This document shows positions 37,794 through 46,337 of a DNA stretch of 53,888 nucleotides, piece by piece; the first letter of the stretch is position 1, and every line of letters starts with the position of its first letter. Below the pieces are notes generated by a model, which saw only the letters and a list, made by a program, of their open reading frames with translations, did no database searches and was not told the DNA's origin. Origin of the DNA: Planctomycetaceae bacterium. Lineage in GTDB: Bacteria > Planctomycetota > Planctomycetia > Pirellulales > Pirellulaceae. The position numbers and the translations under genes are program-made. The stretch lies in contig PBCP01000092.1 in assembly GCA_002717145.1 (NCBI GenBank), forward strand, positions 1 through 53,888. Reading direction: 5' to 3'.

Positions 37794-39454
37794 CCGCGAC
37801 TGAATCCAAGGTAGAAGCTAAATACTTGTTTGTCATCGGTGTCGGCATGATGGATTGGGAATCCAAAATCGAGAGCAAACGGGGCTTGTGACATAAAAGG
37901 CATGGAGATTCGTAAGCCAGCCCCAACCACGACTCGGAAATTGTCAGGATCGATATTATAATCACGTTCCACCGTGCCAAAATCGGTGAAGACGACTCCC
38001 TTCAGCATGTCATCAGCTGTGAAGGGGAATAGATACTGCAGCGTCCCAATGAAGCGTTGGTGTCCTCCAACACGCACCCCATTTTCTTCAGGCGAGGCAC
38101 CACGAAATTCAAAACCTCGCATGGTCGTATAACCCCCGGCAAAATAGTGGTCATACAGCGGAGTATCTTCTCCGGTAATATCGTACTGCAATCTCCAGGA
38201 AAAGACGTGACGACCAGTCCCGTCTGCACGTTCGCGGATGAGATAGTATTTGCGATATTCCAGTCCGCCTCTTGGATAGGTGTAATCACCCAGAATTTGC
38301 TCAAAGTTGGCATTGAAGAAATAGCCTTCGGTAGCAAGGAAGGGAGTATCCCGGGTATCATGACTAAGCCCAAGTTTGAGTCCAACCAGATCGTTGTGGC
38401 CCAGTGCATCATCCAGATCTGAAACACCCGTGATGCTTGGGTCTGTAATTTTGATGCGTTCCAGCCGGACGCCAAGATTGACACTGAGGTCGGGGTTGAG
38501 TCGGTAACCGAATCCCAACCGTCCGCCAGCTCGCTTTTCGTCCCAGTCACGGTAAATTCTGTCGTACATAAAGGCACTGGTATTGAAGCTAACTTTGGTA
38601 TCACGGAAATATGGATCCGAATACTGCAACATGTAGCGTTCCCAAAATTCGCCTGGCATAGCTTCGAGGCGAAAACCTTGTCCACCACCGCGGAACGCGC
38701 GGCCTTCAATAAAGTCCTCCCAGCTCTCCGGTACTGCAGAATAATCGAAGTTGCGTTCGTCGATGACAATTTGGCCGGTCACACCGGCATCGGAATTGAC
38801 TCCTACGCCAAACATAAACCGTCCGGTACGTCCTTCTTCAACATAGACGTCAAAAGGAATCGTATTCATCGAAGCGTTAGGGTCTAGTAAAGGTACGACT
38901 GAATTGTCATTGGGACTCAAATCGTCATTAGGCGTTTGGATTTGAGCTAATTGGACCTGATCATCCAACCGTAGAACTTTGGAAGGATTCGAAAGTTCAA
39001 CAAAATCAGCATTGGTGACAGGGCTTTGTCCACGAATCAGGGTGTCGCCATTTCGAATGCTGGCTGCAGGCTCATCAAATGTGGGAATCAGAGATTCATC
39101 GGGAGTGGTTTCCAATTGAAGTTGATCACTTGCGGGATCACTAAGATCAGTTGGTATAATCGTGGTTGGCTGGATTACTTTAACATTATCGCCCTTTTGG
39201 CTGACTGTTTCAGATGAGATTTCTAGTTGGGCAGTATCTTGCCGCGGACTGTTGGTAGTGCCAGTAGAGTTGTCCGACGATTCGGTGGCGACGTCTTTGG
39301 TAAGCTGTTCGAGGGTATGACGGCCGTTGGCAACTTTACGGGAGTTTGGAGGTGTATTTACAAGGTTAGAGCTGCAGCCAATGCTGAGACAGGCTGCTAA
39401 AAGGCAAGTCAGCGCATAAGGCAATTTTGCAATACGAATGGTTGAAAACATCAT
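37790..39454 (-). CDS. Omp85 (BamA-type) beta-barrel protein, separate from its POTRA gene
   Basis: A 554-residue protein from the ATG at 39454, four bases after the stop of the POTRA gene (TAAGACTATG). The first 27 residues look like a lipoprotein signal ending LSIGC (Cys27). Residues of about 30-195 are polar and Thr/Asp/Pro-rich linker. From about 200 onward the sequence matches the Omp85 barrel (Bac_surface_Ag). It begins with VYVEEGRTGRFMFGVGVNSD and contains the alternating strands of a 16-stranded barrel and the lid-loop motif MRGFEFRG (equivalent of VRGF). It ends FSFYLGFSRG. In the usual BamA the POTRA repeats are on the same chain, and here they are not. It should sit in the outer membrane and insert barrel proteins there. 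Confidence 0.88.
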   Translation of the reverse strand: MMFSTIRIAKLPYALTCLLAACLSIGCSSNLVNTPPNSRKVANGRHTLEQLTKDVATESSDNSTGTTNSPRQDTAQLEISSETVSQKGDNVKVIQPTTIIPTDLSDPASDQLQLETTPDESLIPTFDEPAASIRNGDTLIRGQSPVTNADFVELSNPSKVLRLDDQVQLAQIQTPNDDLSPNDNSVVPLLDPNASMNTIPFDVYVEEGRTGRFMFGVGVNSDAGVTGQIVIDERNFDYSAVPESWEDFIEGRAFRGGGQGFRLEAMPGEFWERYMLQYSDPYFRDTKVSFNTSAFMYDRIYRDWDEKRAGGRLGFGYRLNPDLSVNLGVRLERIKITDPSITGVSDLDDALGHNDLVGLKLGLSHDTRDTPFLATEGYFFNANFEQILGDYTYPRGGLEYRKYYLIRERADGTGRHVFSWRLQYDITGEDTPLYDHYFAGGYTTMRGFEFRGASPEENGVRVGGHQRFIGTLQYLFPFTADDMLKGVVFTDFGTVERDYNIDPDNFRVVVGAGLRISMPFMSQAPFALDFGFPIHHADTDDKQVFSFYLGFSRG

Positions 39455-39458
39455 AGTC

Positions 39459-41129
39459 TTAATTATTTGGAATCCGCGGTGCAAAGGGTTGAGGCAGTGG
39501 GAAGGCTGATGTTCGATCGATTTGATTAAGACCAGCTTCCGGACTTTGGCCACGAATGGCGTTTGTTATTGGTTCGGTTGCAGATTTTGGATTAGGAGCA
39601 GGTGGTAGTCTCGGGCTTTCAGGCTTTGTTTGTATTTCTTCGGTTCGAACCACGATCGTTGGAGGAGATCCCATCATAGCTCCGTCATTAAAGAGCGAGC
39701 TGTGTCGCAGGCGCCGCTCGCTAGAACGCATTTCCTGATTGCTGGCTAGATCTCCAGGGATTATTGACAGTCGGTTAAGTACCACGGAATTTTTCGTATG
39801 TGGCGAAATGCCGGAAATATGGACATCGATTTCACCAATTTTGAATTGCTCTCCTTCATCCACGGCAAATACTATCTCTAGTTCCCCGGGAGTCTCGCGA
39901 AACCGAATGTCTGTACTTACTTTGGAGTAGATATATCCAAGTTTCCCATAGAGGTCTCTGATTGATTCGAGGTCATTGTTGAGTTCCCCCCGGAGAAAAT
40001 AATCGCCGATACTGGTGGAGACTAATTTTGACAATGATTCTGTGGATACGTGGTGGTTACCGTCGATCCGAACATTCGTAATACGGTAACGAGGGCCTTC
40101 GTTGATGATAAAACGCAGTGTTACCCAATGGCCAGAGCTATCATAATCCACTTGTCTTCCAACCGTTGCCTGGAAGTACCCCAGGTTTCGATAGTACGCG
40201 ACCAGTTTCTCCATATCACTTTCAACCTTAGACGGAATGTAATCGCCTCCGATAATCCAATTGCTAAGGCGGGCCTTGGATTGAAATAGTGTCAGCAATC
40301 GAGCGTCCTGTGCGAGATGCGGATCGTTTCCGACGACTTCGATCGCCGCTATTTTTTCTCGTGGCCCCTCACTGATGTAAAACACGACATCGCGCTCGCC
40401 TGGCTTGAGTCCTTCAAGGACCGAAACATGAGCTTTTGGAAAACCGTTGTCATGATAGAGTTCTTCGATTTTGCGTGTAGCATCTTCAATGGAGAAGAGA
40501 TCCAGGGCGTCGCCAGCCTTTAGGTCGGTTTCTTTGGTTAGTTTTTTGTCGAGGTACATCCGGTTACCAATGAAACGAACTGTGGCAATTGTTGGGCGTT
40601 CAAATATTTCAAATGTTAGATGAAGCCCGGTCTTAGATCTTTTGACCAGTAGCCGGACATCACGAATGAGTCCTGTTCCGTAAAGTGAACGCACATCCTC
40701 CTGAACGATCGTCGTATCAAATGAGCGATCAACTCTGGTTTTGATCGTGCCGTATAAGCGTTCACCAGTGAGAAAACTATTGCCTTTGAATTCAATGGAT
40801 GCAACTGGTAGTCCATCATATTGCAGATGTTGTTGTTGCTCGTCCTTCTTTATTCCTTCAAGAGTCTGAGGCTTGCTGTTCTCTGCAGGTCCTCTGGTGC
40901 CAGGGGTACCTGGTTGGCGTTGCAGACTCTGAGGGCGTGGGGGACGAGGACGGGTAGTAAAGATGCCGCTCGCAGGTTGGATTTGGCTGGTGGAACCGGG
41001 GCGAAATTGGGAGGACGCGGCTGATTCGGTTTGTGCAATTACAGACAGTCCGCTCCAAAGCATTAAGGTGGAGCTCAGAAGGAATAGTGCAGCAAATTTT
41101 GTAGATTTGATATAGCGCGTATCTGTCAT
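39459..41129 (-). CDS. POTRA-repeat protein (BamA-like POTRA half)
   Basis: A 556-residue protein with a signal peptide (about residues 1-32, ending VIA) and then a Pro/Arg-rich spacer to about 105. Five POTRA repeats follow at about 109-180, 182-255, 258-345, 347-420 and 422-500. Each begins with a strand such as VASIEFKGNSF, IATVRFIGNRM, IAAIEVVGND and ITNVRIDGNHH, which is the five-POTRA set of BamA. A Pro-rich tail of about 55 residues ends the protein at a normal stop, with no barrel sequence. The barrel is encoded by the next gene. The pair looks like a BamA divided in the linker, so this half should capture nascent outer-membrane proteins in the periplasm. No frameshift is needed to explain the arrangement. 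Confidence 0.9.
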   Translation of the reverse strand: MTDTRYIKSTKFAALFLLSSTLMLWSGLSVIAQTESAASSQFRPGSTSQIQPASGIFTTRPRPPRPQSLQRQPGTPGTRGPAENSKPQTLEGIKKDEQQQHLQYDGLPVASIEFKGNSFLTGERLYGTIKTRVDRSFDTTIVQEDVRSLYGTGLIRDVRLLVKRSKTGLHLTFEIFERPTIATVRFIGNRMYLDKKLTKETDLKAGDALDLFSIEDATRKIEELYHDNGFPKAHVSVLEGLKPGERDVVFYISEGPREKIAAIEVVGNDPHLAQDARLLTLFQSKARLSNWIIGGDYIPSKVESDMEKLVAYYRNLGYFQATVGRQVDYDSSGHWVTLRFIINEGPRYRITNVRIDGNHHVSTESLSKLVSTSIGDYFLRGELNNDLESIRDLYGKLGYIYSKVSTDIRFRETPGELEIVFAVDEGEQFKIGEIDVHISGISPHTKNSVVLNRLSIIPGDLASNQEMRSSERRLRHSSLFNDGAMMGSPPTIVVRTEEIQTKPESPRLPPAPNPKSATEPITNAIRGQSPEAGLNQIDRTSAFPLPQPFAPRIPNN

Positions 41130-41346
41130 GCCAATCGTGCCATGCGAACAGGGTACCCAAACGGTCTTCTGGGTGAAATTCTATTGAGCAGGTCGCTGCA
41201 GTCCAGTGAATGAACACATAGCAGACGCCCCGTAAGTTACGGGGAAAAATAACGGAAAAATGCTCGTTACGGCAATACAGATTTAGCGGAATTCAACCTT
41301 TGGTGGTATCAAACAGCTGAGAAATAAGAATAATTGGCATGTACCC

Positions 41347-42798
41347 TTAGAAAGGGTCAGCACCGGGAACTCCGACTCCCGTTCCGGAATTGAAATCATC
41401 GAAGGCCTGCAGGCGTTCAGGGGCTTTGTCAACGAAGCGAGTAAAGTCTTTCTGCCACAGCATTTCCACTTCCCCCACCGGACCATTTCGCTGTTTAGCA
41501 ATGATTAATTCAGCCATTCCAGCAAACTGTTCGGCGTCTTCTCCACGTCGATAGTACTCTTCGCGATGGATAAACATGACAACATCTGCATCCTGCTCGA
41601 TCGCTCCGGATTCACGAAGGTGGCTTAATTTAGGGCGATGATCTGACGAACCTTCTGCCTGTCGGTTAAGCTGTGCAAGACAAAGTACGGGGACCTTGAG
41701 ATCGCGTGCGAGTCCTTTTAGTCGTCTGGCGATTTTGGCAACCTGTTCCTGTCTTGGGTCTCGTGGGTTATCCGGCTCGATAAGTTGCAGGTAGTCAATG
41801 ATAATTAATCCCAACCGGCCGTCATGGGTTCGCTGGATCCGCCTAGCTGCAGATGCGATTTCGCTGACAGTTCTTGTCGGAGAATCATCAACGTAGAGAG
41901 GAGCGTTCGCCAGTTCACCAGCTTTTTCCACGAGTTTAGCTCGATCTTCATTGGAGATTGTTCCGTTCCTCATCTTATGCCCGTTAACTCGTGCAGCACT
42001 ACAAAGCAGGCGGTCGCATAATTCGAGCTGCGACATTTCCAGGCTGATGAACAATGTAGGGGCTTTACCAAGGTGAACTACATTTTCTGCAATATTCATC
42101 GCGAGTGCAGTTTTTCCCATGGATGGGCGGGCGGCCAGGATGAGTAATTCGTTGGCATGAAAACCACCCATCATGCGATCAAGCTCAGTGAAGTGCGTTT
42201 CAACTCCGTCTTCGGTTTGTTCTCCGCTCATACGAGCTTCCATTCGATCCATTGCTTTATGCAGGATTTGGTCGAGCTTGGAGACGGTTTGCCCACCACG
42301 GACGTCAGCAATGTTGAAAACTTTTTGTTCAGCCTGACTTAGGAGGGCCCGGCAATCCACGGCTTGTTCGTAAGCTTCTTTGAGGATTTCGGTGCCGACA
42401 TCGATCAGTGACCGGTAGATCGCTTTTTCACGGACAATTTCAGCGTAGTAAACGGCATGTGCAGCATTAGGGACAGCTCCACCGAGTTCTGCCAGATACT
42501 TTGTGCCCCCGACTAATTCGAAAAGACTTTGAGACTTCAGTTCGGCCACAAGTAGCATGGCGTCAATTTTCTTTCCGTTGTTATGCATTTCGTACATAAC
42601 ACCATAAAGCTTTTGATTGGCCTCATCGAAGAAGTCTTCTCGATGCAAAACGAATAAAACTTCATCAATAATATCCGGTTTGAGCAAGATGCTGCCAAGC
42701 ACTCCGCGTTCTGCTTCGAGGTCATAGGGAGGCTGCCGCTGCAGAATATCTGCAGTATTTTCGATCACGCTTGTTTGGTTGCTTGAGCCGGTAGCCAT
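41347..42798 (-). CDS. dnaB: Replicative DNA helicase DnaB
   Basis: A 483-residue protein, the hexameric replication-fork helicase. The N-terminal domain starts at PYDLEAERGVLGSILL, as in DnaB. The RecA-like domain holds the Walker A motif ARPSMGKTALAMNIA, the Walker B-type LIIIDYLQLIEP, the H3/H4 regions with VAKIARRLKGLARDLKVPVLCLAQLNR and the final REYYRRGEDAEQF and IIAKQRNGPVGEVEMLW segments. Length and domain order are typical, and no intein is present. It is the last gene of the minus-strand rpsF-ssb-rplI-dnaB run, with a terminator between rplI and dnaB that could separate its expression from the ribosomal genes. Confidence 0.96.
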   Translation of the reverse strand: MATGSSNQTSVIENTADILQRQPPYDLEAERGVLGSILLKPDIIDEVLFVLHREDFFDEANQKLYGVMYEMHNNGKKIDAMLLVAELKSQSLFELVGGTKYLAELGGAVPNAAHAVYYAEIVREKAIYRSLIDVGTEILKEAYEQAVDCRALLSQAEQKVFNIADVRGGQTVSKLDQILHKAMDRMEARMSGEQTEDGVETHFTELDRMMGGFHANELLILAARPSMGKTALAMNIAENVVHLGKAPTLFISLEMSQLELCDRLLCSAARVNGHKMRNGTISNEDRAKLVEKAGELANAPLYVDDSPTRTVSEIASAARRIQRTHDGRLGLIIIDYLQLIEPDNPRDPRQEQVAKIARRLKGLARDLKVPVLCLAQLNRQAEGSSDHRPKLSHLRESGAIEQDADVVMFIHREEYYRRGEDAEQFAGMAELIIAKQRNGPVGEVEMLWQKDFTRFVDKAPERLQAFDDFNSGTGVGVPGADPF

Positions 42799-42890
42799 GT
42801 TTTTATCGACAAAATATTGAGGGGCAAGAGTGTTGTTTTCTCATTGTAACCGATCGACGAGAGGGGAAAATGCTTTGGTACCTCGAGTAC

Positions 42891-42925
42891 ACAAAAAAGC
42901 CCTGCTTGAATTTAAGCAGGGCTTT
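42891..42925 (-). terminator. Rho-independent terminator between rplI and dnaB
   Basis: A perfect 12-bp stem, AAAGCCCTGCTT with AAGCAGGGCTTT (positions 42896-42907 and 42914-42925), and a 6-base loop. On the minus strand it is followed by TTTTT. It lies 30 bases after the rplI stop, and transcripts reaching dnaB must pass it. Confidence 0.85.
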
Positions 42926-42955
42926 GTCGTGTAGGTTTTAGGGTCGAACTTGGAA

Positions 42956-43477
42956 TTATTCTTCACCGGCTGGTGGAACAACCCAAACTTTTAGTTCGGC
43001 ATTTTCAATGTCCTGATGCAAACGGATATTGACCGGGAACAAACCGTGTTCTTTGATTTGCCCGTCGAGCAGTACGTGTTCGTTGTTGACATTGATGTCT
43101 TTGCTTCTCAATGCACCAACGATTTCTGCGATTCCAACGCTACCATATAGCACACCTTCTTCATTTGCTTTTGACTCGATTGTGACGCTTTCATCGTTGA
43201 TTTTGTCAGCGATTTCTCGCAGTCCGGCAAGGCGTGCCTCCTGTTGAGCTCGAATCTTAGCACGGTGCTTATCAACCATTCGTTTGTGATGGTCGGTGGC
43301 GATCGTTGCCATTCCCTGTGGGATGAGATAGTTGTTGGCAAAGCCAGGTTTGACTTCGACGATGTCTCCTGATCGACCGAGGTTATCCACGGACTGAATC
43401 AACAGAAGTTCTATACCTCCGTTAGGGCCTTTGGGCAGTCGTTTAAATACTCGTTTTTGTTCTGGGCTTCTTGGCAT
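42956..43477 (-). CDS. rplI: 50S ribosomal protein L9
   Basis: A 173-residue protein. The N-terminal domain shows the L9 signature, with VDNLGRSGDIVEVKPGFANNYLIPQGMA, followed by the long central helix (HKRMVDKHRAKIRAQQEARL) and a C-terminal domain with the SVGIAEIV segment. L9 binds 23S rRNA and spans the L1 stalk side of the ribosome, with effects on frame maintenance. An extra N-terminal stretch of about 25 residues (KRVFKRLPKGPNGGIELLL) precedes the usual start, and a short C-terminal tail is added. It follows ssb in the conserved rpsF-ssb-rplI order and ends in a terminator. No ribosome site is clear before the ATG. Confidence 0.93.
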   Translation of the reverse strand: MPRSPEQKRVFKRLPKGPNGGIELLLIQSVDNLGRSGDIVEVKPGFANNYLIPQGMATIATDHHKRMVDKHRAKIRAQQEARLAGLREIADKINDESVTIESKANEEGVLYGSVGIAEIVGALRSKDINVNNEHVLLDGQIKEHGLFPVNIRLHQDIENAELKVWVVPPAGEE

Positions 43478-43519
43478 GAGTTTATGTCACTTGAAAACTT
43501 TTGTCAGTTGTAGGTCCGG

Positions 43520-44053
43520 TTAAAAAGGGATGTCGTCATCGGCGGGTGGCATACCTTGAGACGCTGGCGGATCGTTGTAAAATCCTGAGCCACTGTCCTG
43601 TTGTGGTGGAGCAGATTGTGTGGGAGCTCCTCCGTACTGCGGGCTTGAACCTCCGTAGCCACCTGAAGGTTGACTGCCTTGGTTGTATCCACCCTGTGGT
43701 GGTGCTCCATTACCAGCGCCTCCGCGGGGTAACATCTGCATCCGTTCACCGGTAACACGCAGTCGACTGCGTTTTTGACCGGTTTGTTTGTCGTCCCATT
43801 GGTCAAGGCGGAGTCGACCTTCAATCATTACTCCTGATCCTTTTCCAAGGTATTGATCAGCAATTTCGGCTGTACGTCCCCATAGGGTAACGTCCACAAA
43901 AGTGGTTTCGTCCTGCCACTGACCGTCTTGGCCCTTTCTGCGATCGTTGACGGCCAGCCCGATTTCGGTCACGGCCGTTTGATTCGATGTGTACTTTAAC
44001 TCGACGTCTCGCGTCAGGTTACCCATCAGGATAACTTTATTAAAGCTCGCCAT
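43520..44053 (-). CDS. ssb: Single-stranded DNA-binding protein
   Basis: A 177-residue protein with AAAGGAG 8-9 bases before the ATG, the strongest ribosome site in this run. The OB-fold occupies residues 1-105 (start ASFNKVILMGNLTRDVELKY, then VDVTLWGRTAEIADQYLGKG). A Gly/Gln/Tyr-rich linker follows, and the acidic tip ends DDDIPF, the protein-docking tail of bacterial SSB. It binds and protects single-stranded DNA at the fork as a tetramer and recruits partners through its tail. Its place between rpsF and rplI is the classic bacterial arrangement. Confidence 0.96.
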   Translation of the reverse strand: MASFNKVILMGNLTRDVELKYTSNQTAVTEIGLAVNDRRKGQDGQWQDETTFVDVTLWGRTAEIADQYLGKGSGVMIEGRLRLDQWDDKQTGQKRSRLRVTGERMQMLPRGGAGNGAPPQGGYNQGSQPSGGYGGSSPQYGGAPTQSAPPQQDSGSGFYNDPPASQGMPPADDDIPF

Positions 44054-44214
44054 TTGCCAACACTCCTTTGTTAAATTCCCTGCGTTTTACGTGATACATT
44101 AGCCAGTCGGCCGCAGTTTATCAGAGTAAAACTACAAGGGCAAGCAAATCACCTTATTTATCAACCGGACAAACTCGGCTGGCAAATCCAACAGGTGGTT
44201 TGTATGCGTTCGTC

Positions 44215-44604
44215 TTATTTGGCAGCAACTTCGGTTGTTGCTTCCGTATTTTCTTCAGGTGCCTCGGCTGGAATCTCGCCTTTAGCGTGTGCGATCAGAT
44301 GATCGACAAGACGCGGGTCGATTTTCAGGGTGAGGCTTCGCATGACATTATCGTTGAGCTGTATAGCTCGTTCGAATTCACTCAGCTTTGTCCCTTCGAG
44401 CCGGAAATAAGTCAACCAATAGGTGCCTTTGCGGTGTCCATTGATCGGGTACGCCAGTTTTTGCTCACTCCAAACTCGTGAAACAAGCAGGTCTCCGCCA
44501 AGAGAGGTTGCCGCACTGTCGATAGACTCCTGAACTCCGTGCGGGTCACGAGCGTATCGATTGGAATCGAGGATGAACATGCATTCGTAAACGTTTGCAG
44601 CCAA
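44215..44604 (-). CDS. rpsF: 30S ribosomal protein S6 (TTG start)
   Basis: A 129-residue protein. I place the start at the TTG at 44604 because AGGAG lies 8 bases upstream and the protein then begins at the conserved position (AANVYECMFILDSNRYARD). A second TTG at 44658 would add 18 residues with no family match. S6 features include the first strand with Tyr-Glu-Cys, the KLAYPINGHRKGTYWL strand and the LNDNVMRSLTLKIDP segment. S6 pairs with S18 on the small subunit platform. A Glu/Ala-rich tail ends the protein. ssb follows 161 bases downstream and pth is immediately upstream. Confidence 0.93.
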   Translation of the reverse strand: MAANVYECMFILDSNRYARDPHGVQESIDSAATSLGGDLLVSRVWSEQKLAYPINGHRKGTYWLTYFRLEGTKLSEFERAIQLNDNVMRSLTLKIDPRLVDHLIAHAKGEIPAEAPEENTEATTEVAAK

Positions 44605-44671
44605 TGTAAAGTCTCCTAGTACTTCGTCACATGAACTGGGGGATGTATCCCGGGCCAAACACTTGGTCCCG

Positions 44672-45259
44672 TTAAGTTTCCTGTGAGTTCGTATTTTGTT
44701 TTCGGTTGTATTGGTTCATGCAGAAATCGATTCCACGTTGAACCCAATCAGCCACAGCTGTTGTCGCCTGAGCAACGGTTTGTTGTATTTCAGTCGATTC
44801 GGATTTGGTGAACTTGCTTAAAACATAGTCCGCCGTACTCCACTGTGGAGGTGGTTGGCCAACACCGATTCGCAAACGGGGAATTTCCTCGGTTCCCAAT
44901 TTTTGGATGATGTCTTTCAAACCGTTTTGTCCGCCGGAAGACCCTTGAGGCCGAAACCTCATGTTACCCACCGACAAACTTATGTCATCACAAATGATGA
45001 GTATGTCTTGAGGGGACAATTTGTAAAAATCGCTTGCGGGGCGAACACTTCGCCCGCTAGCGTTCATGTACGTCATGGGGCAAAGCAAATAGCCCTTTTC
45101 CGTACCGAATTGTGCCTCCATCACTTCCCCTTCGAATTTAGCTCGCGCCTTGCCCGATGCATGGCGTTGAGCCAGTTCGGCCAGTACCTGCCAGCCGATG
45201 TTGTGTCGGGTGTCCTGGTATTTCTTGCCGGGATTTCCCAGTCCAACGATCAGTTTCAT
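44672..45259 (-). CDS. pth: Peptidyl-tRNA hydrolase
   Basis: A 195-residue protein from the ATG at 45259. A TTG 13 codons earlier adds unrelated sequence. The family pattern is complete: KLIVGLGNPGKKYQDTRHNIGW with the catalytic His in the RHN motif, then CPMTYMNASGRSV with the active-site Asn, IICDDISLSVG with the Asp, and RPQGSSGGQNGLKDII. It releases tRNA from peptidyl-tRNA dropped by ribosomes, in the cytoplasm. It lies between rplY and rpsF, all on the minus strand and within 60-70 bases of each other, so it is probably co-transcribed with rplY. Confidence 0.95.
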   Translation of the reverse strand: MKLIVGLGNPGKKYQDTRHNIGWQVLAELAQRHASGKARAKFEGEVMEAQFGTEKGYLLCPMTYMNASGRSVRPASDFYKLSPQDILIICDDISLSVGNMRFRPQGSSGGQNGLKDIIQKLGTEEIPRLRIGVGQPPPQWSTADYVLSKFTKSESTEIQQTVAQATTAVADWVQRGIDFCMNQYNRKQNTNSQET

Positions 45260-45316
45260 GGCACTAGGGGAGGTGAATAAATTGTATGGTTCATTCAAGT
45301 AGCAACAGACGAAATT

Positions 45317-45973
45317 CTATTCGTTGTCACTTCCTTCTTTGTCTGCCGCTTCTCCAGCAGCGTCTTTGTCCGTTGCTGAATCATCGGAGCTCTGTTCATC
45401 GTCTGAGGTATTATCGTCCGTTGACTCTTCTGAAGCCGGTGCTGCCGGAGCTTCTACCGTGCCACAGGTCAGAACGACGGTGGATGGATCACTCAGTAAA
45501 CTTACGCCCTCGGGAAGCTCAAGGTCTCCCAAAGTAATACTATCGCCATTGGCCAGTGACGAAATGTCGGCCATTAATGCGTTAGGAATATTCATCGCTG
45601 GCACTACAGCAGTAGTTGTACGTAATACCTGATTGATTGAATCTTGAGCATCTCCGACCAGGGAAATGGCCAACTCCACTTCAATGGTGGCATCCGCATT
45701 CATTCGAGTTAAATCAATGTGCAGTACGGTAGTTCCCAAGGCATCCCACTGAAGTTCTTGAATCTGAGCACTTTCGGTAACCTCGCCTTCCAATTGGATG
45801 TAAGGTTGGTTATTTCGAATTGCTGAGTTCACTTGTGCTTCTGGAATTGACAAGTGAACAACATCTTTGCCTTGTCCATAAAGAATTGCAGGAACTTTGC
45901 CAGCTCGACGAAGGCGTCGAGTGTTCGCTGAACCTGTTAGTTCTCGTGCTTCTGTTTGAAACAATTCCGCCAT
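45317..45973 (-). CDS. rplY: 50S ribosomal protein L25 / general stress protein Ctc
   Basis: A 218-residue protein. The N-terminal domain (ARELTGSANTRRLRRAGKVPAILYG) and central segment (ELQWDALGTTVLHIDLTRM) match the Ctc-type L25 that binds 5S rRNA. The C-terminal domain (VPAMNIPNALMADISSL and the later ELPEGVSLLSDPSTVVLTC) is present, so this is the long form. An added tail of about 40 residues is mostly Ser/Asp/Glu. It is directly upstream of pth, the conserved rplY-pth pair. A 364-base spacer separates it from the groES homologue upstream. Confidence 0.93.
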   Translation of the reverse strand: MAELFQTEARELTGSANTRRLRRAGKVPAILYGQGKDVVHLSIPEAQVNSAIRNNQPYIQLEGEVTESAQIQELQWDALGTTVLHIDLTRMNADATIEVELAISLVGDAQDSINQVLRTTTAVVPAMNIPNALMADISSLANGDSITLGDLELPEGVSLLSDPSTVVLTCGTVEAPAAPASEESTDDNTSDDEQSSDDSATDKDAAGEAADKEGSDNE

Positions 45974-46337
45974 GGAATTCTTCCTCTATTTAACGAATGG
46001 TTGTAAACAAATAAATGTTTGGGGTGTATTTTTGGCATGTGCGGTTTCATAGAGTGACCTAAAAAACCGTCATTGAATTCTTTCCCCCTTAAAAAAGGGG
46101 GAATCCAATAATCTAACACCTCAAAATCGGGGTGAGCCTGATTTTTTGAGATCGTGCCAGATACTTTGTAACTGTCCCCTGTATAGGCTTTATATAGGGG
46201 TCAAACAGATCATTTTGCCATAAAGACTGTGGATTACAAGGCCTAATGCAGGCGAAGAACCCCACAGAATCCAAGATTTTTAGTGAGGATTAGCAGGAAG
46301 AATTGAAGCTGGCAAAGATTGTCGGTCAGCCTTGGCT
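45974..46337. other. Intergenic region with inverted repeats
   Basis: This 364-base spacer lies between groES and rplY. It contains TTCCCCCTT-AAAA-AAGGGGGAA (46082-46103), a 10-bp stem CCCCTGTATA/TATATAGGGG (46176-46200, one G-T pair), and around it a longer imperfect inverted repeat (about 46154-46220) with GTGCCAGATACTTT on one side and ATCATTTTGCCA on the other. This resembles a remnant palindromic repeat element more than a terminator, since no T-run follows on either strand. The rplY promoter must also lie here but was not identified. Confidence 0.45.

Noticed and set aside
39420..39560. A sequencing frameshift splitting one bamA gene
   Set aside because: The barrel protein has its own start, signal-like N-terminus and linker, and the POTRA protein ends in a natural tail, so a single-base error would not rebuild a normal BamA. 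Still worth confirming with reads.
41227..41244. A CCCCGTAA-TTACGGGG palindrome between dnaB and the POTRA gene, considered as a terminator
   Set aside because: On the minus strand no T-run follows the stem, and on the plus strand it is followed by A, so it does not fit a Rho-independent terminator.
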